Source: JAFAHS01 sp046728175
GTDB taxonomy: Bacteria > Desulfobacterota > Binatia > Binatales > Binataceae
Length of the DNA: 26,367 bases
Direction: 5' to 3'
Assembly (NCBI GenBank): GCA_046728175.1
Contig: JBKPEA010000105.1
Location: 1 to 26,367 of the forward strand
A program made the position numbers and the translations under genes. Of this stretch, positions 17,056-24,334 are shown in pieces. The stretch's first letter is position 1; the number at the start of each line of letters is the position of its first letter. The notes under the pieces were generated by a model. The model was not told the DNA's origin and made no database searches. It saw only the letters and a list, made by a program, of their open reading frames with translations.

Positions 17056-17898
17056 ATGGATCGGTTGCTTGGTCATAGGCGGCCGGATTCCGCGGAGAGT
17101 TCCGCCAGCCGTCTGCCATTGCCCAAACCGCCAACCCGCGAATGCCGCTCCATCTGGATTTCGGATTTTCATCTGGGAACCCCGCGCTGCAAGGCACAGG
17201 CCCTGCTCGAATTTCTCCGCGGACATCGCGCCGAAAATCTGTTCCTGGTCGGCGACATCATCGACGGGTGGAACATGGGTCCCGGGTGGTGCTGGACGGC
17301 GGATCAGACCGCAGTGGTCGAGGAAATCTGGTCGTGGCGGCGGCGCGGTACCCGGATCGTCTTTATCCCCGGCAATCATGATGAGCATGACGGCGAGCTG
17401 GTTCGGATGCTTTTCGGCTCGGTCGAATGTCATCCGTTCTTCCTGCATCGCACTGCCGACAACCGCCGCATGCTAGTGATTCACGGCCACCAGTTCGACA
17501 GTCCGATTCACGGTAATCGCTGGTTCTCGGTGGTGGGCAGTATCGGCTACTCGAGCGCGCTGAAAATAAATCTCTGGTACAACCGCAACGTTACACATTC
17601 CGATCCCGAGAGCGGTTCCAAGCTTGGAGCGCTTCGCCGCCGGCTCAAACTGGCGGTTCATCAGCTGGTTGATTTTCCGGACGCGTGCGTGACGCACGGC
17701 GCGCGTCAACATCGGGCGGACGGCGTCATCTGTGGGCATACCCATCGCCCCGACCAACGCATGATTGGACCGATTCTCTACCTGAACGATGGCGATTGGG
17801 TGCAGAGCCGGACGGCGCTGATCGAGGAACGGGGCGGCGAGTTAAATCTGCTGCGCTGGCCCGCGCAAAAGCACTGCCTCCCGGGGAGGATGGGATGA
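17056..17898 (+). CDS. Calcineurin-like metallophosphoesterase (LpxH-like UDP-diacylglucosamine pyrophosphatase family)
   Basis: The 280-residue protein carries the full two-metal set: S-D37-F-H39-L-G, G-D67-I-I-D, G-N107-H108-D-E, H-G-H-Q-F-D (from H143) and C-G-H228-T-H230-R-P. The order and spacing resemble the LpxH/LpxH2 branch, which splits UDP-2,3-diacylglucosamine in lipid A synthesis; related enzymes act on other nucleotide-diphospho-lipids. A 30-residue Arg/Pro/Ser-rich tail precedes the first motif, so the true start could be somewhat later than ATG 17056. Its stop overlaps the start of the next gene (ATGA), so the two are translationally coupled and probably act on the same lipid pathway. 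The substrate is not readable from sequence. Confidence 0.85.
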   Translation: MDRLLGHRRPDSAESSASRLPLPKPPTRECRSIWISDFHLGTPRCKAQALLEFLRGHRAENLFLVGDIIDGWNMGPGWCWTADQTAVVEEIWSWRRRGTRIVFIPGNHDEHDGELVRMLFGSVECHPFFLHRTADNRRMLVIHGHQFDSPIHGNRWFSVVGSIGYSSALKINLWYNRNVTHSDPESGSKLGALRRRLKLAVHQLVDFPDACVTHGARQHRADGVICGHTHRPDQRMIGPILYLNDGDWVQSRTALIEERGGELNLLRWPAQKHCLPGRMG

Positions 17899-19139
17899 TG
17901 GGTCGGTTTCTTACCTTTCCTCCGCTGTGGGAGCCGCGCCCCCGCATTGACCTCATTTTCTTCAACGCCGGCGGAGGCCATCGGGCGTCGGCCTCCGGGC
18001 TCAAATCGATACTCGAGCAGCAGCGGCGCCCGTGGGACGTTCAAACGATAAATCTGCGCGAAGTTCTCGAGCCGATCGATTTCATTCGCAAGATAACGCG
18101 CGTCCGCGTGGAAGACTTCTACAACCGGATGCTTCGCTACGGACTGACCATCGGAACCGGCCCCATGCTGCGCATGGTCCAGTCGCTGATTCGGCGCATG
18201 CATGTGCAGGCGACTATTATGCTGCAACGTTACTGGACTGACCATCCGCCGGATCTGGTGGTTTCGATGATCCCGAATTTCAATCGCGAAATTTTTGAAG
18301 GCCTGCGCTCGGCGGACGAAACCCTCGGTCGCCCGCCGACCCCGGTCGCGACCATCCTAACTGACCTGGCCGATTACCCGCCGCACTTCTGGATGGAGAG
18401 GCAGGAGCAGTACCTGATCTGCGGGACCGAGGCCGCCATGAACCAGGCGCTCGCGATGGGCCATCGGAGAGATCGGGTATTTCGCACTTCCGGAATGATC
18501 GTGCGGCCCGAGTTCTACATTCGTGCACCCGTCCCCCGCGCCGAGGAGCGGGTCCGCTTGGGGTTACATCCGGGCCTGCCGACCGGGCTGGTGATGTTCG
18601 GCGGTTACGGGTCGCGACAGATGCTGACCGTTGCCCGGCGCGTGGCGGCGGCGGGACTGAAAACCCAGCTCATCTTCATGTGTGGGCACAATCGGCAACT
18701 GGGCGAGCGCATCGCGGAGCTAAAATTGCCGTTCCCGTTTCGGATCGAAGGGTTCAGCGACGACATTCCCCATTTCATGCAGCTGGCGGACTACTTTGTC
18801 GGCAAGCCGGGACCCGGCAGCATCAGCGAAGCGCTGGTGATGGGACTGCCGGTAGTCGTCGAGCGCAACTCCTGGACGATGGTGCAGGAACGCTTCAATA
18901 CCGACTGGATCGTGGAAAACCAGCTCGGGGTGGTCCTCCACTCATTTGCCGAGGTCGCGGCCGGAATTCTGCCGATGCTCGATGCCGATCGGCTCGCCTC
19001 GTTCCGCGAGCACGTGCGCGCGATCAACAATCGCGCGATCTTCGAAATTCCGGAAATCCTTGCGCGTTTGCTCGCCAGCCGGCCGCCGCAACATGCCCCG
19101 GCGCGATTCGGCCTACGCCCGAACTCACTCAATGCATAA
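17895..19139 (+). CDS. GT28/MGDG-synthase-like glycosyltransferase
   Basis: ATG 17895 overlaps the metallophosphoesterase stop, with GGGGAGGA as ribosome site, and gives 414 residues. The N-terminal motif N-A-G-G-G-H-R-A-S-A at about 24-33 is the signature of MGDG-synthase and diacylglycerol glucosyltransferases. The C-terminal nucleotide-sugar site has F-S-D-D-I-P-H-F-M, K-P-G-P-G-S-I-S-E-A-L and G-L-P-V-V-V-E-R-N. Such enzymes sit on the inner face of the membrane and move a sugar from a UDP- or GDP-sugar to diacylglycerol or another lipid acceptor. Paired with the LpxH-like gene, a glycolipid or phosphate-replacement membrane lipid is a reasonable guess. No transmembrane helix is evident. 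The family call is strong, the acceptor unknown. Confidence 0.87.
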   Translation: MMGRFLTFPPLWEPRPRIDLIFFNAGGGHRASASGLKSILEQQRRPWDVQTINLREVLEPIDFIRKITRVRVEDFYNRMLRYGLTIGTGPMLRMVQSLIRRMHVQATIMLQRYWTDHPPDLVVSMIPNFNREIFEGLRSADETLGRPPTPVATILTDLADYPPHFWMERQEQYLICGTEAAMNQALAMGHRRDRVFRTSGMIVRPEFYIRAPVPRAEERVRLGLHPGLPTGLVMFGGYGSRQMLTVARRVAAAGLKTQLIFMCGHNRQLGERIAELKLPFPFRIEGFSDDIPHFMQLADYFVGKPGPGSISEALVMGLPVVVERNSWTMVQERFNTDWIVENQLGVVLHSFAEVAAGILPMLDADRLASFREHVRAINNRAIFEIPEILARLLASRPPQHAPARFGLRPNSLNA

Positions 19140-19438
19140 CTAGAGGTTCGCCTTCCGGTCGGCATACGCGATCGACTGACAGTCGACGGCCTGCGCGCCA
19201 TTGTGGTTCACGTCGAAGGCCACACTCGCAACTACGAGCAATCACAAGCGCGGATGGGTGAAATCCCGCTTACGATCGAAGCGAGACTATCACCCATCGC
19301 AAGACCCGGCGGAGACCTCATGAGCAGGTGTGGGACGACTGGTTGCGAAGGCCGACAGAGCCCGGGCGTTCAAGGTCCCGATTGGATCAATTTTTTCCGC
19401 TCACAGACGGATTCAGGCTACCTCTGGGCGAATGACCT
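19140..19438. other. Convergent intergenic region with two inverted repeats
   Basis: Between the glycosyltransferase (+) and ssb (-) I see no gene. TCGACTG-A-CAGTCGA is a 15-base palindrome at 19172-19186, about 35 bases after the glycosyltransferase stop. A second inverted repeat has perfect 9-base arms GATGGGTGA and TCACCCATC at 19253-19261 and 19290-19298. Neither has a T tract. They could be terminators, protein sites, or part of the edge of the replication module that follows. Confidence 0.35.
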
Positions 19439-19834
19439 TCAGTCGTCGGAGCTTTCTACTCCTTCGCCGCCGCCGTCGGTCGCTTCCTCTCCCGCTGCGG
19501 CTCGCCCGAGAAATTGCACGCGGCTGGCGAGGATTTCGGTGCGCTTACCCTTGCGGCCGTCTCCGCCGGCGATCTCGAAGGAACGGGTCCGCAATCGGCC
19601 CTCCACATACACCTGCCGTCCCTTCTGGAGGTATTGGTGGCAGTTCTCGGCCAGCTTGCCGAATACCACAACCCGGTGCCATTCAACCGCGGTGTGCCGC
19701 TTTTGCCCCTGCGGGTCGGCATAGAAGTCGCTAGTTGCAACCGACAGGTTGGCTACCGCTCGTCCGCTCTGCAGGTACCGAAGCTCCGGATTAGCGCCCA
19801 GGTTTCCGATCACCATCACTCGATTTAACGACAT
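19439..19834 (-). CDS. ssb: Single-stranded DNA-binding protein (SSB)
   Basis: The 131-residue protein has the classic SSB opening (S-L-N-R-V-M-V-I-G-N-L-G) and an OB fold over residues about 4-112, with V-E-W-H-R-V-V-V-F-G-K-L-A-E and Y-V-E-G-R-L-R-T-R. SSB coats single-stranded DNA in replication and repair. AAGGAG lies 7 nt before ATG 19834. The C-terminal tail is short and ends E-S-S-D-D; it lacks the D-D-I-P-F tip through which chromosomal SSBs recruit partners. The gene follows the RepB-type primase by 35 nt in the same direction, so it probably belongs to a mobile replication module and is not the housekeeping copy. Confidence 0.93.
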   Translation of the reverse strand: MSLNRVMVIGNLGANPELRYLQSGRAVANLSVATSDFYADPQGQKRHTAVEWHRVVVFGKLAENCHQYLQKGRQVYVEGRLRTRSFEIAGGDGRKGKRTEILASRVQFLGRAAAGEEATDGGGEGVESSDD

Positions 19835-19869
19835 GTCAGTACTCCTTGACTTTAGACTCCTTGATTAAC

Positions 19870-20796
19870 TCAGGCGCTCGGCGCGTAGACCGAGGCGCCT
19901 CCTGGCATGGTGGCCGCGGCCAGGTTGGAAATTGCTTTTGCGGCGGTGCGCTGCGCGTAGGCCAACTGCCGTCGGCTACCGCCTTTCTTGGACAAGTCGC
20001 GCGCTCCGCAGATTGCGGCGGTTATCTCCGTGGCCGAAACGCCATGCCTGGCCGCGTAGCTGGCCCACGCCATATCGGCGCGGTGGAGATCACCCCGGTA
20101 GCGCGGATGTTGATGAAAATCGGCCAGAGTCCGCGTGGTGTGCCGGTCAGAGGACGAGCACACGCGCAGTCGCGCGACCCGACGAAGCCGTGCACGTTCG
20201 ACCATCCGGTCCACTTCGACCTCGAACCGGCACGCCTCAGCAAACACCGCTCCCGAGCATTCGCGCAGCAGGACCACGGGTTGTAACCCGTTGGGCAACC
20301 GGCGATTCGGTTTCTGATTGATGAACCCTGCCAACCGCCCGAAATGACGCCAGTCAGCGCTCGACCGATCGCCCTGGAAGCGTGCCGCCAGTTCGCGTGC
20401 GGCCGCGGTGCCCGACTCGCGATTGGAAAACACGCGCGAATGTTTCACCCAGGCCTGGAAGTTTCTTGGCGAGGTCTCGACCACCAGCGCCGGTGCGAAG
20501 CCGGCGCGTTTCATGGAGTTGAGCGCGCCGCCGCTCAGGTCGTCGACCAGTGTCAGTCGCGACACACCGTGGGGGCGCACGAAGATGTGCGCTCGGCGGG
20601 CGTTCTCCTGCCGTAGCCACGCGAATCTCGCGCGGATTTGGGGGGCGGTCAGCGATTCATGCAGCAGCATCATGCCGTGCTCGCGCAGCACTCCCAGGTC
20701 AAAACGAGCGCAGCCCATAGCTGCCAGCTGGCGGAGCGCTGTCGCGCGCGTGCTCCGAAGGCTGTTCGAATGGCCCGTGGTCCCGTGCAGATGCAT
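19870..20796 (-). CDS. RepB-type DNA primase of a mobile element
   Basis: From ATG 20796 the protein has 308 residues; a longer frame begins at TTG 20892 and a shorter start exists at ATG 20718. The N-terminal two-thirds shows the RepB-like primase (archaeo-eukaryotic primase) pattern: A-M-G-C-A-R-F-D-L-G-V, H-I-F-V-R-P-H-G, T-L-V-D85-D86-L, V-V-E-T-S-P-R-N-F-Q-A-W-V and S-A-D-W-R-H-F-G-R-L-A-G-F-I-N-Q-K-P. These resemble plasmid RSF1010 RepB' and related proteins that lay primers on single-stranded origins. The C-terminal 100 residues are Arg/Ala-rich and unassigned. No helicase, relaxase or integrase is adjacent. With ssb directly downstream, it looks like the replication part of an integrated plasmid or element. 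Confidence 0.82.
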   Translation of the reverse strand: MHLHGTTGHSNSLRSTRATALRQLAAMGCARFDLGVLREHGMMLLHESLTAPQIRARFAWLRQENARRAHIFVRPHGVSRLTLVDDLSGGALNSMKRAGFAPALVVETSPRNFQAWVKHSRVFSNRESGTAAARELAARFQGDRSSADWRHFGRLAGFINQKPNRRLPNGLQPVVLLRECSGAVFAEACRFEVEVDRMVERARLRRVARLRVCSSSDRHTTRTLADFHQHPRYRGDLHRADMAWASYAARHGVSATEITAAICGARDLSKKGGSRRQLAYAQRTAAKAISNLAAATMPGGASVYAPSA

Positions 20797-20804
20797 ATAT
20801 GCAT
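20791..20804. repeat. 14-bp perfect AT-rich palindrome at the primase start
   Basis: ATGCATATATGCAT reads the same on both strands and overlaps the proposed primase start codon (20794-20796). An extra TGCA lies just outside at 20787-20790. It could be a binding site for an autoregulator, or a stem at a priming origin. The TGCA units here are four bases apart, so they do not match the six-base BoxR spacing. Confidence 0.45.
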
Positions 20805-21041
20805 ATTTGATAGCAGCGCTCAAAGCGTGATGCAAGCACCGAGCGTTGGCGAGCGGTGGTCGCCCAATGTAGGGACCTTGTACCAGACTCAATTTCAGGA
20901 AGATTCAGCAGGTATGGATGAAGCCCGAGGTGCTCTGGTGAAGACTATGGGATCAAAACTACCGTTAGTGCTGAGCCTGGAGGCGGAGGTCAAGAAGCGA
21001 GCGGGTCCAGTGAAACACTCAAGAATCGCATCCAGGTAACC

Positions 21042-21401
21042 ATGGCCGACGAAATCCTTTTTCCGGAGGGGGAATGGCAGGTCGGCCCGCACGGTATTGA
21101 AGTGCCCCAACAAAGTTTCCCATCCTTGCAGGGCCTCGACGGGAAGCGGGTAGCAATTCGGGGCTTTACCGACAGCCTGCCGGTTGCGGCCACCCTCCGC
21201 GCCCGGTTTCCGACCAACTGGGAGCTTTCCGGTGACCGGGCCACCAACGTAGTCCGCCATTTGCAGACCCTGGGAGTCGATCCCTCAACGCTGGTGGCAG
21301 AGGCTTTTGGCCAATACCATCCCATAGCTTCAAACGAAACACCCGACGGAAGACGCGAAAATCGGCCTATCAATATCGTGATCGAAGATTCCGACCGTTA
21401 G
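21042..21401 (+). CDS. OmpA/MotB-like peptidoglycan-binding domain, N-terminally truncated
   Basis: The 119-residue product is an OmpA C-terminal-like domain: I-L-F-P-E-G near the start, I-R-G-F-T-D at about 39-44, N-W-E-L-S-G-D-R-A at about 60-68 and G-R-R-E-N-R-P-I-N-I-V at the end. This domain grips the diaminopimelate of peptidoglycan. Normally it follows a signal peptide and a membrane anchor or barrel, and both are missing. The same frame runs back upstream of ATG 21042 without a start and continues the family pattern (L-K-N-R-I-Q-V-T), until an in-frame TGA near 20915. The gene therefore looks like the 3' end of a longer MotB-like gene that lost its front. It is divergent from the mobile primase, so truncation by element insertion is possible. 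Confidence 0.7.
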   Translation: MADEILFPEGEWQVGPHGIEVPQQSFPSLQGLDGKRVAIRGFTDSLPVAATLRARFPTNWELSGDRATNVVRHLQTLGVDPSTLVAEAFGQYHPIASNETPDGRRENRPINIVIEDSDR

Positions 21402-21535
21402 TGGGACCGAACGTCATCTCACTCGGATGAGCGATTTTGCGTTTTGTGGCTCGGTCTTGAGCAGGACGGTGAAAAATCCCCACACTGGCTGGACTCCAGA
21501 CCGGCGGCGGTAGACCGGCCTTATTTGATGGTGAG

Positions 21536-22021
21536 CTACGGCTGGAGGACGAGTTGCGCCAACAGATCCAACGCTGACTGAGCAAAAAGCTCCATGTTCG
21601 CGGCGCGATCAGACTGGTTGGTTTTGACCGACCGTGCTCCATTCTGTGGGCCCACCACGGCGATGCAGGAAGTGCCGGCCGGATCGCCATAACGGCTTCC
21701 AGTGGGCCCGCTGGCGCCGATCTCGGCGACTGCCCAAGTCGTTGAAAGACGCTCCCGAATTGCTTTGGCAAGAAGAGTCGCGGTCGATTCGGTCAGTCCG
21801 CGCATTTGCCCGAACTGGTCATCGCTCAGGGCGAGCAGCTCCTTGAGCGATTTTCTTGTGTAGAACACAGTCCCCCCGACGAAGTAAGCCGAAGCACCCG
21901 GGACGCTCAGCAGAGAGGCGGTGATGAGTCCGCCGGAGGATGACTCCGCGACGGCGACGGTTTCGCCACGTCGTTTGAGCGCCTCGCCGACTTTCTCGGC
22001 CGCTGGGAGCAAGATCTGCAT
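21536..22021 (-). CDS. pncC: CinA C-terminal-domain nicotinamide-nucleotide amidase (PncC-like)
   Basis: The 161-residue protein is a stand-alone CinA-C domain. Typical features are V-A-E-S-S-S-G-G-L-I at about 24-33 (family A-E-S-C-T-G-G), S-V-P-G-A-S-A-Y-F-V-G-G at about 39-50 and G-A-S-G-P-T-G. PncC deamidates nicotinamide mononucleotide to nicotinate mononucleotide in the pyridine nucleotide salvage cycle. The canonical cysteine is serine here, and G-I-A-G-P becomes G-A-S-G-P; the first serine of A-E-S, the probable nucleophile, is kept. The length equals E. coli-type PncC proteins. It is convergent with the OmpA-like remnant. Confidence 0.86.
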   Translation of the reverse strand: MQILLPAAEKVGEALKRRGETVAVAESSSGGLITASLLSVPGASAYFVGGTVFYTRKSLKELLALSDDQFGQMRGLTESTATLLAKAIRERLSTTWAVAEIGASGPTGSRYGDPAGTSCIAVVGPQNGARSVKTNQSDRAANMELFAQSALDLLAQLVLQP

Positions 22022-22462
22022 TTTGTAGTGACCCCGAGTTGAGGCTTCTTCAACGAATCAACACTGGGTCGGACATATCAGGTTAGGGTCCCGAAAAGCG
22101 AGCACTGCTTTTCCTTGCCCGCGGTAAGATGTCTTTGAGCGGATCTCTGAGGCCACCAGGTCAGACAATCTGAGATGGCAGGACGTTGGTGGACCCCGAT
22201 CGGCGCTGTATTCTAAGTAGGATAGGCCACAAACTAACGGGAAGTAGCCCTTCCTGATTGCGAAAGGGGACCGGGCGCACTACCCGTTCTTGGCGTTGCA
22301 CCCCAAGAGTCGCATCTCGGAGTGCCTGAAACCGGATCGAACCGCGAGCCTCCCTTCGTCCGACTGCGAAATTGCGGGAGCGGTGATGAGCTTCCCGCGA
22401 AACCACATCACCGCTCCCATTTAATGCCGCTTTATCGAAGGGCGGCCGGGACCCCATTACTG
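22022..22462. other. Intergenic region between pncC and the BON-domain gene
   Basis: These 441 bases contain a strong hairpin (listed separately) and otherwise no supported gene. The minus-strand frame at 22161-22457 has no ribosome site and a shadow-like composition. The promoter of pncC should lie in the 22022-22130 end. Confidence 0.4.
22376..22418 (-). terminator. Strong hairpin downstream of the BON-domain gene
   Basis: Two perfect 13-base arms, GGGAGCGGTGATG at 22376-22388 and CATCACCGCTCCC at 22406-22418, enclose a 17-base loop. The hairpin begins 44 bases after the BON-gene stop in the transcript direction. It is followed by only a short T run (GCAATTTCG), so it may stop transcription weakly or protect the mRNA 3' end. 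Confidence 0.5.
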
Positions 22463-22870
22463 CTACTGCATCTTGGACGTAGACGAACCAGAGACTTCCA
22501 GCTGGTTATTCACGCTCTTCACGCCGTTCGTACCTTCCGTGAGCTCCTGTGCGCGCGTGGCGGCCGCCTGCGATGAGACGTTACCCTTCAGGGTTACGAC
22601 ACCTGCGGAGGTCGACACATGGATGTCCTGGCCTTTGGTCGCCTCGTCCTTGTGCAGACTCTCCTTGACCTTGGCAGTTATGCTGGTGTCGTGAACTGCG
22701 GTGGCGGTGCCCTTGCCGGCGTTCTCGGCCGCGTGCAGGGATTCGGTGCCGGCGTTCTTCATTTGCTGCCCGGCCTCATGCATCGACTCACTGGCGCTTT
22801 GAGCAAAGGCGGGAACTGCGAAAGCGATGGCCAGAACTGCCGCCGGAACGATCGTTTTGATCAAGCTCAT
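22463..22870 (-). CDS. Periplasmic BON-domain protein (OsmY-like)
   Basis: The 135-residue precursor starts at ATG 22870 with GGAGAGG about 6 nt upstream. A signal peptide (hydrophobic core at about 6-20, likely cut after A-F-A at 21-23) leads to an Ala/Ser/His-rich helical linker (24-58) and one BON domain (about 60-128; S-I-T-A-K-V-K-E-S-L, V-V-T-L-K-G-N-V-S-S, V-K-S-V-N-N-Q-L). BON domains bind phospholipid or envelope surfaces, and OsmY-like proteins respond to osmotic stress. It follows the hypothetical gene at 22904 by 33 nt and is probably co-transcribed with it. Confidence 0.87.
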   Translation of the reverse strand: MSLIKTIVPAAVLAIAFAVPAFAQSASESMHEAGQQMKNAGTESLHAAENAGKGTATAVHDTSITAKVKESLHKDEATKGQDIHVSTSAGVVTLKGNVSSQAAATRAQELTEGTNGVKSVNNQLEVSGSSTSKMQ

Positions 22871-22903
22871 GATTGCCTCTCCACTGCGGATTCGGGCTAC
22901 ACA

Positions 22904-23392
22904 TCATGCGGTCGCGGTCTCAGAGTGCGGCCGGCTAGCAACTACGACCATCGGAGCATGCGCGCGACGAGTTCGCGCAGAAGTTGTCGCCCTCGCCTGA
23001 GTATTCGACAGGGAAGGACTCCGGACGTCGAAGGTCCTTTGCAGTGTGACGCTCCGGGGCGACGTGCCATGCCGGACTCTATGTAACTCGCGCTTCAGAG
23101 CATCGGGGTTGATGCCGATGATTTCGCAGAGATTGCGAAAAGCAAAAATACTGTATCGCCCTGGGGAGTTTATCCAGTCACGGGCGTCTGCAAACAACAG
23201 CCGGTTCATCGCGCTCTGATCGCCGTCCCGATATCCCAGGTAACATCGAATTGCGTCCTCGAGTACCGCCAACATCAGGTTCCGTTCGGGTTCGCTGACC
23301 CATCGGTTGTTGTAACATCGCTCGAGCTCCGCGGATCCTGAGATACTGCGAGCCGCGAACGTTGAACCGGTAGATACGCTCCATTCATCCAT
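22904..23392 (-). CDS. Conserved hypothetical protein with a helical core
   Basis: I prefer ATG 23392, which has GAGGGG 8 nt upstream; ATG 23398 is an equally framed alternative. The 162-residue protein has a compact core at about 32-105: E-P-E-R-N-L-M-L-A-V-L-E-D-A-I-R-C-Y, then A-R-D-W-I, then F-A-F-R-N-L-C-E-I-I-G-I-N-P-D-A-L-K-R-E-L. I recognise this pattern from uncharacterised proteins of soil bacteria. The last part resembles a helix-turn-helix-like segment, so DNA binding is conceivable but not shown. The C-terminal 55 residues are Arg/Thr/Ser-rich and probably disordered. It lies 33 nt upstream of the BON gene. Confidence 0.68.
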   Translation of the reverse strand: MDEWSVSTGSTFAARSISGSAELERCYNNRWVSEPERNLMLAVLEDAIRCYLGYRDGDQSAMNRLLFADARDWINSPGRYSIFAFRNLCEIIGINPDALKRELHRVRHGTSPRSVTLQRTFDVRSPSLSNTQARATTSARTRRAHAPMVVVASRPHSETATA

Positions 23393-23608
23393 CACCATCG
23401 CCCCTCGCAATCTGGTTTGAGGGGCATGCAGCAAACCCTATACCAGCGAAAATGACCCCAAGATCGCATAAATTCGCTCCAATTGATTTTACCCGGAATG
23501 TAAAATCTACAGGGTAGCGGAACCTGAAACGGATCCGACTGGACGCTAAGATCTTCAAGAATGCCTTCAGGAAATCAGGGGCGAGCCCTCCTTTGGTCGA
23601 ACTCACTG

Positions 23609-24334
23609 CTAATGCCCCATCTGTTCGACTAGAACTCGGGCCTTTGCGGTCAGGCTGTTAGCTGCCAGGTAGTCGTTTTTGGACAATGCCGTGCGTGCGC
23701 TCACCAGAAGACCGGCGACGATGTCATACCGCTGGGCATCGGCTTCGTCGAGCTTGGTGCGGTCGATTTTCTTGACTTGATTTGCAAGCTGGTCGATTTG
23801 CTTCTGAGATTGTTCTGAGCCCGCGGTCGACACCACCGAGGTTACCGGGGAGGGCTCTGCGGCGGGAGTTTCGGCTTCGGTTGGCATGGGTGTTGGCGAA
23901 ACTGCTACCCGAGGCGATTCTCTTGGTGTGGCGTGATGCACTGCGCCATGTGTCTTGGAAGCGGCAACCGCTTTGGCGGCCGCTTTTGCCGCCTCACGCG
24001 CGGCGGTGGATGCTTCTGTCGCTACGCTGGCAGCTTCGGCGGCCTTCTTGGCTGCTTGTCGCGCCTTTTCCTCGGCCTCGTTGGCTGCGGCCGCAGCAGC
24101 TTCATTGCCTTCCGCTGCGGGTGTCGGCTCGGGCGTTGGAGTCGGCGTGGGAGTCGGGGTGGGAGATTCGATGGGTGCAGGGGAGGGCGGCCTGGCGGGA
24201 CGCAACCCGGGGCCACAATCGGCTATCAGGAGCGCCGCAATGGCGGCGGTCCCTACATAGGCGAGCGGGCGCCGCACAACCAAAATCGCGGGCCCCGATT
24301 CAAACCGAGGTGGAAGAGAGCTGTAGCGGCGCAT
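23609..24334 (-). CDS. Ala/Pro-rich envelope protein with helical C-terminal domain
   Basis: ATG 24334 overlaps the kinase gene's 3' end by 35 bases and gives 241 residues; GTG 24277 is an alternative start. A single hydrophobic segment at about 24-39 ends in I-A-D-C40, which resembles a lipobox but has Asp at -1, so lipidation is uncertain. A Thr-Pro repeat follows (about 57-72), then an Ala/Glu/Lys-rich coiled-coil-like stretch (about 73-125). A second Pro/Ser/Thr-rich linker leads to a C-terminal helical domain (about 175-241: Q-I-D-Q-L-A-N-Q-V, S-A-R-T-A-L-S-K-N-D-Y-L-A-A). It is probably anchored in the inner membrane or as a lipoprotein and faces the periplasm. Its coupling to the sensor kinase suggests shared regulation. 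Function unknown. Confidence 0.68.
   Translation of the reverse strand: MRRYSSLPPRFESGPAILVVRRPLAYVGTAAIAALLIADCGPGLRPARPPSPAPIESPTPTPTPTPTPEPTPAAEGNEAAAAAANEAEEKARQAAKKAAEAASVATEASTAAREAAKAAAKAVAASKTHGAVHHATPRESPRVAVSPTPMPTEAETPAAEPSPVTSVVSTAGSEQSQKQIDQLANQVKKIDRTKLDEADAQRYDIVAGLLVSARTALSKNDYLAANSLTAKARVLVEQMGH

Noticed and set aside
24117..24175. Tandem DNA repeat at the Thr-Pro stretch as a mobile or regulatory repeat
   Set aside because: The repetition is explained by Thr-Pro codons inside the envelope-protein gene.
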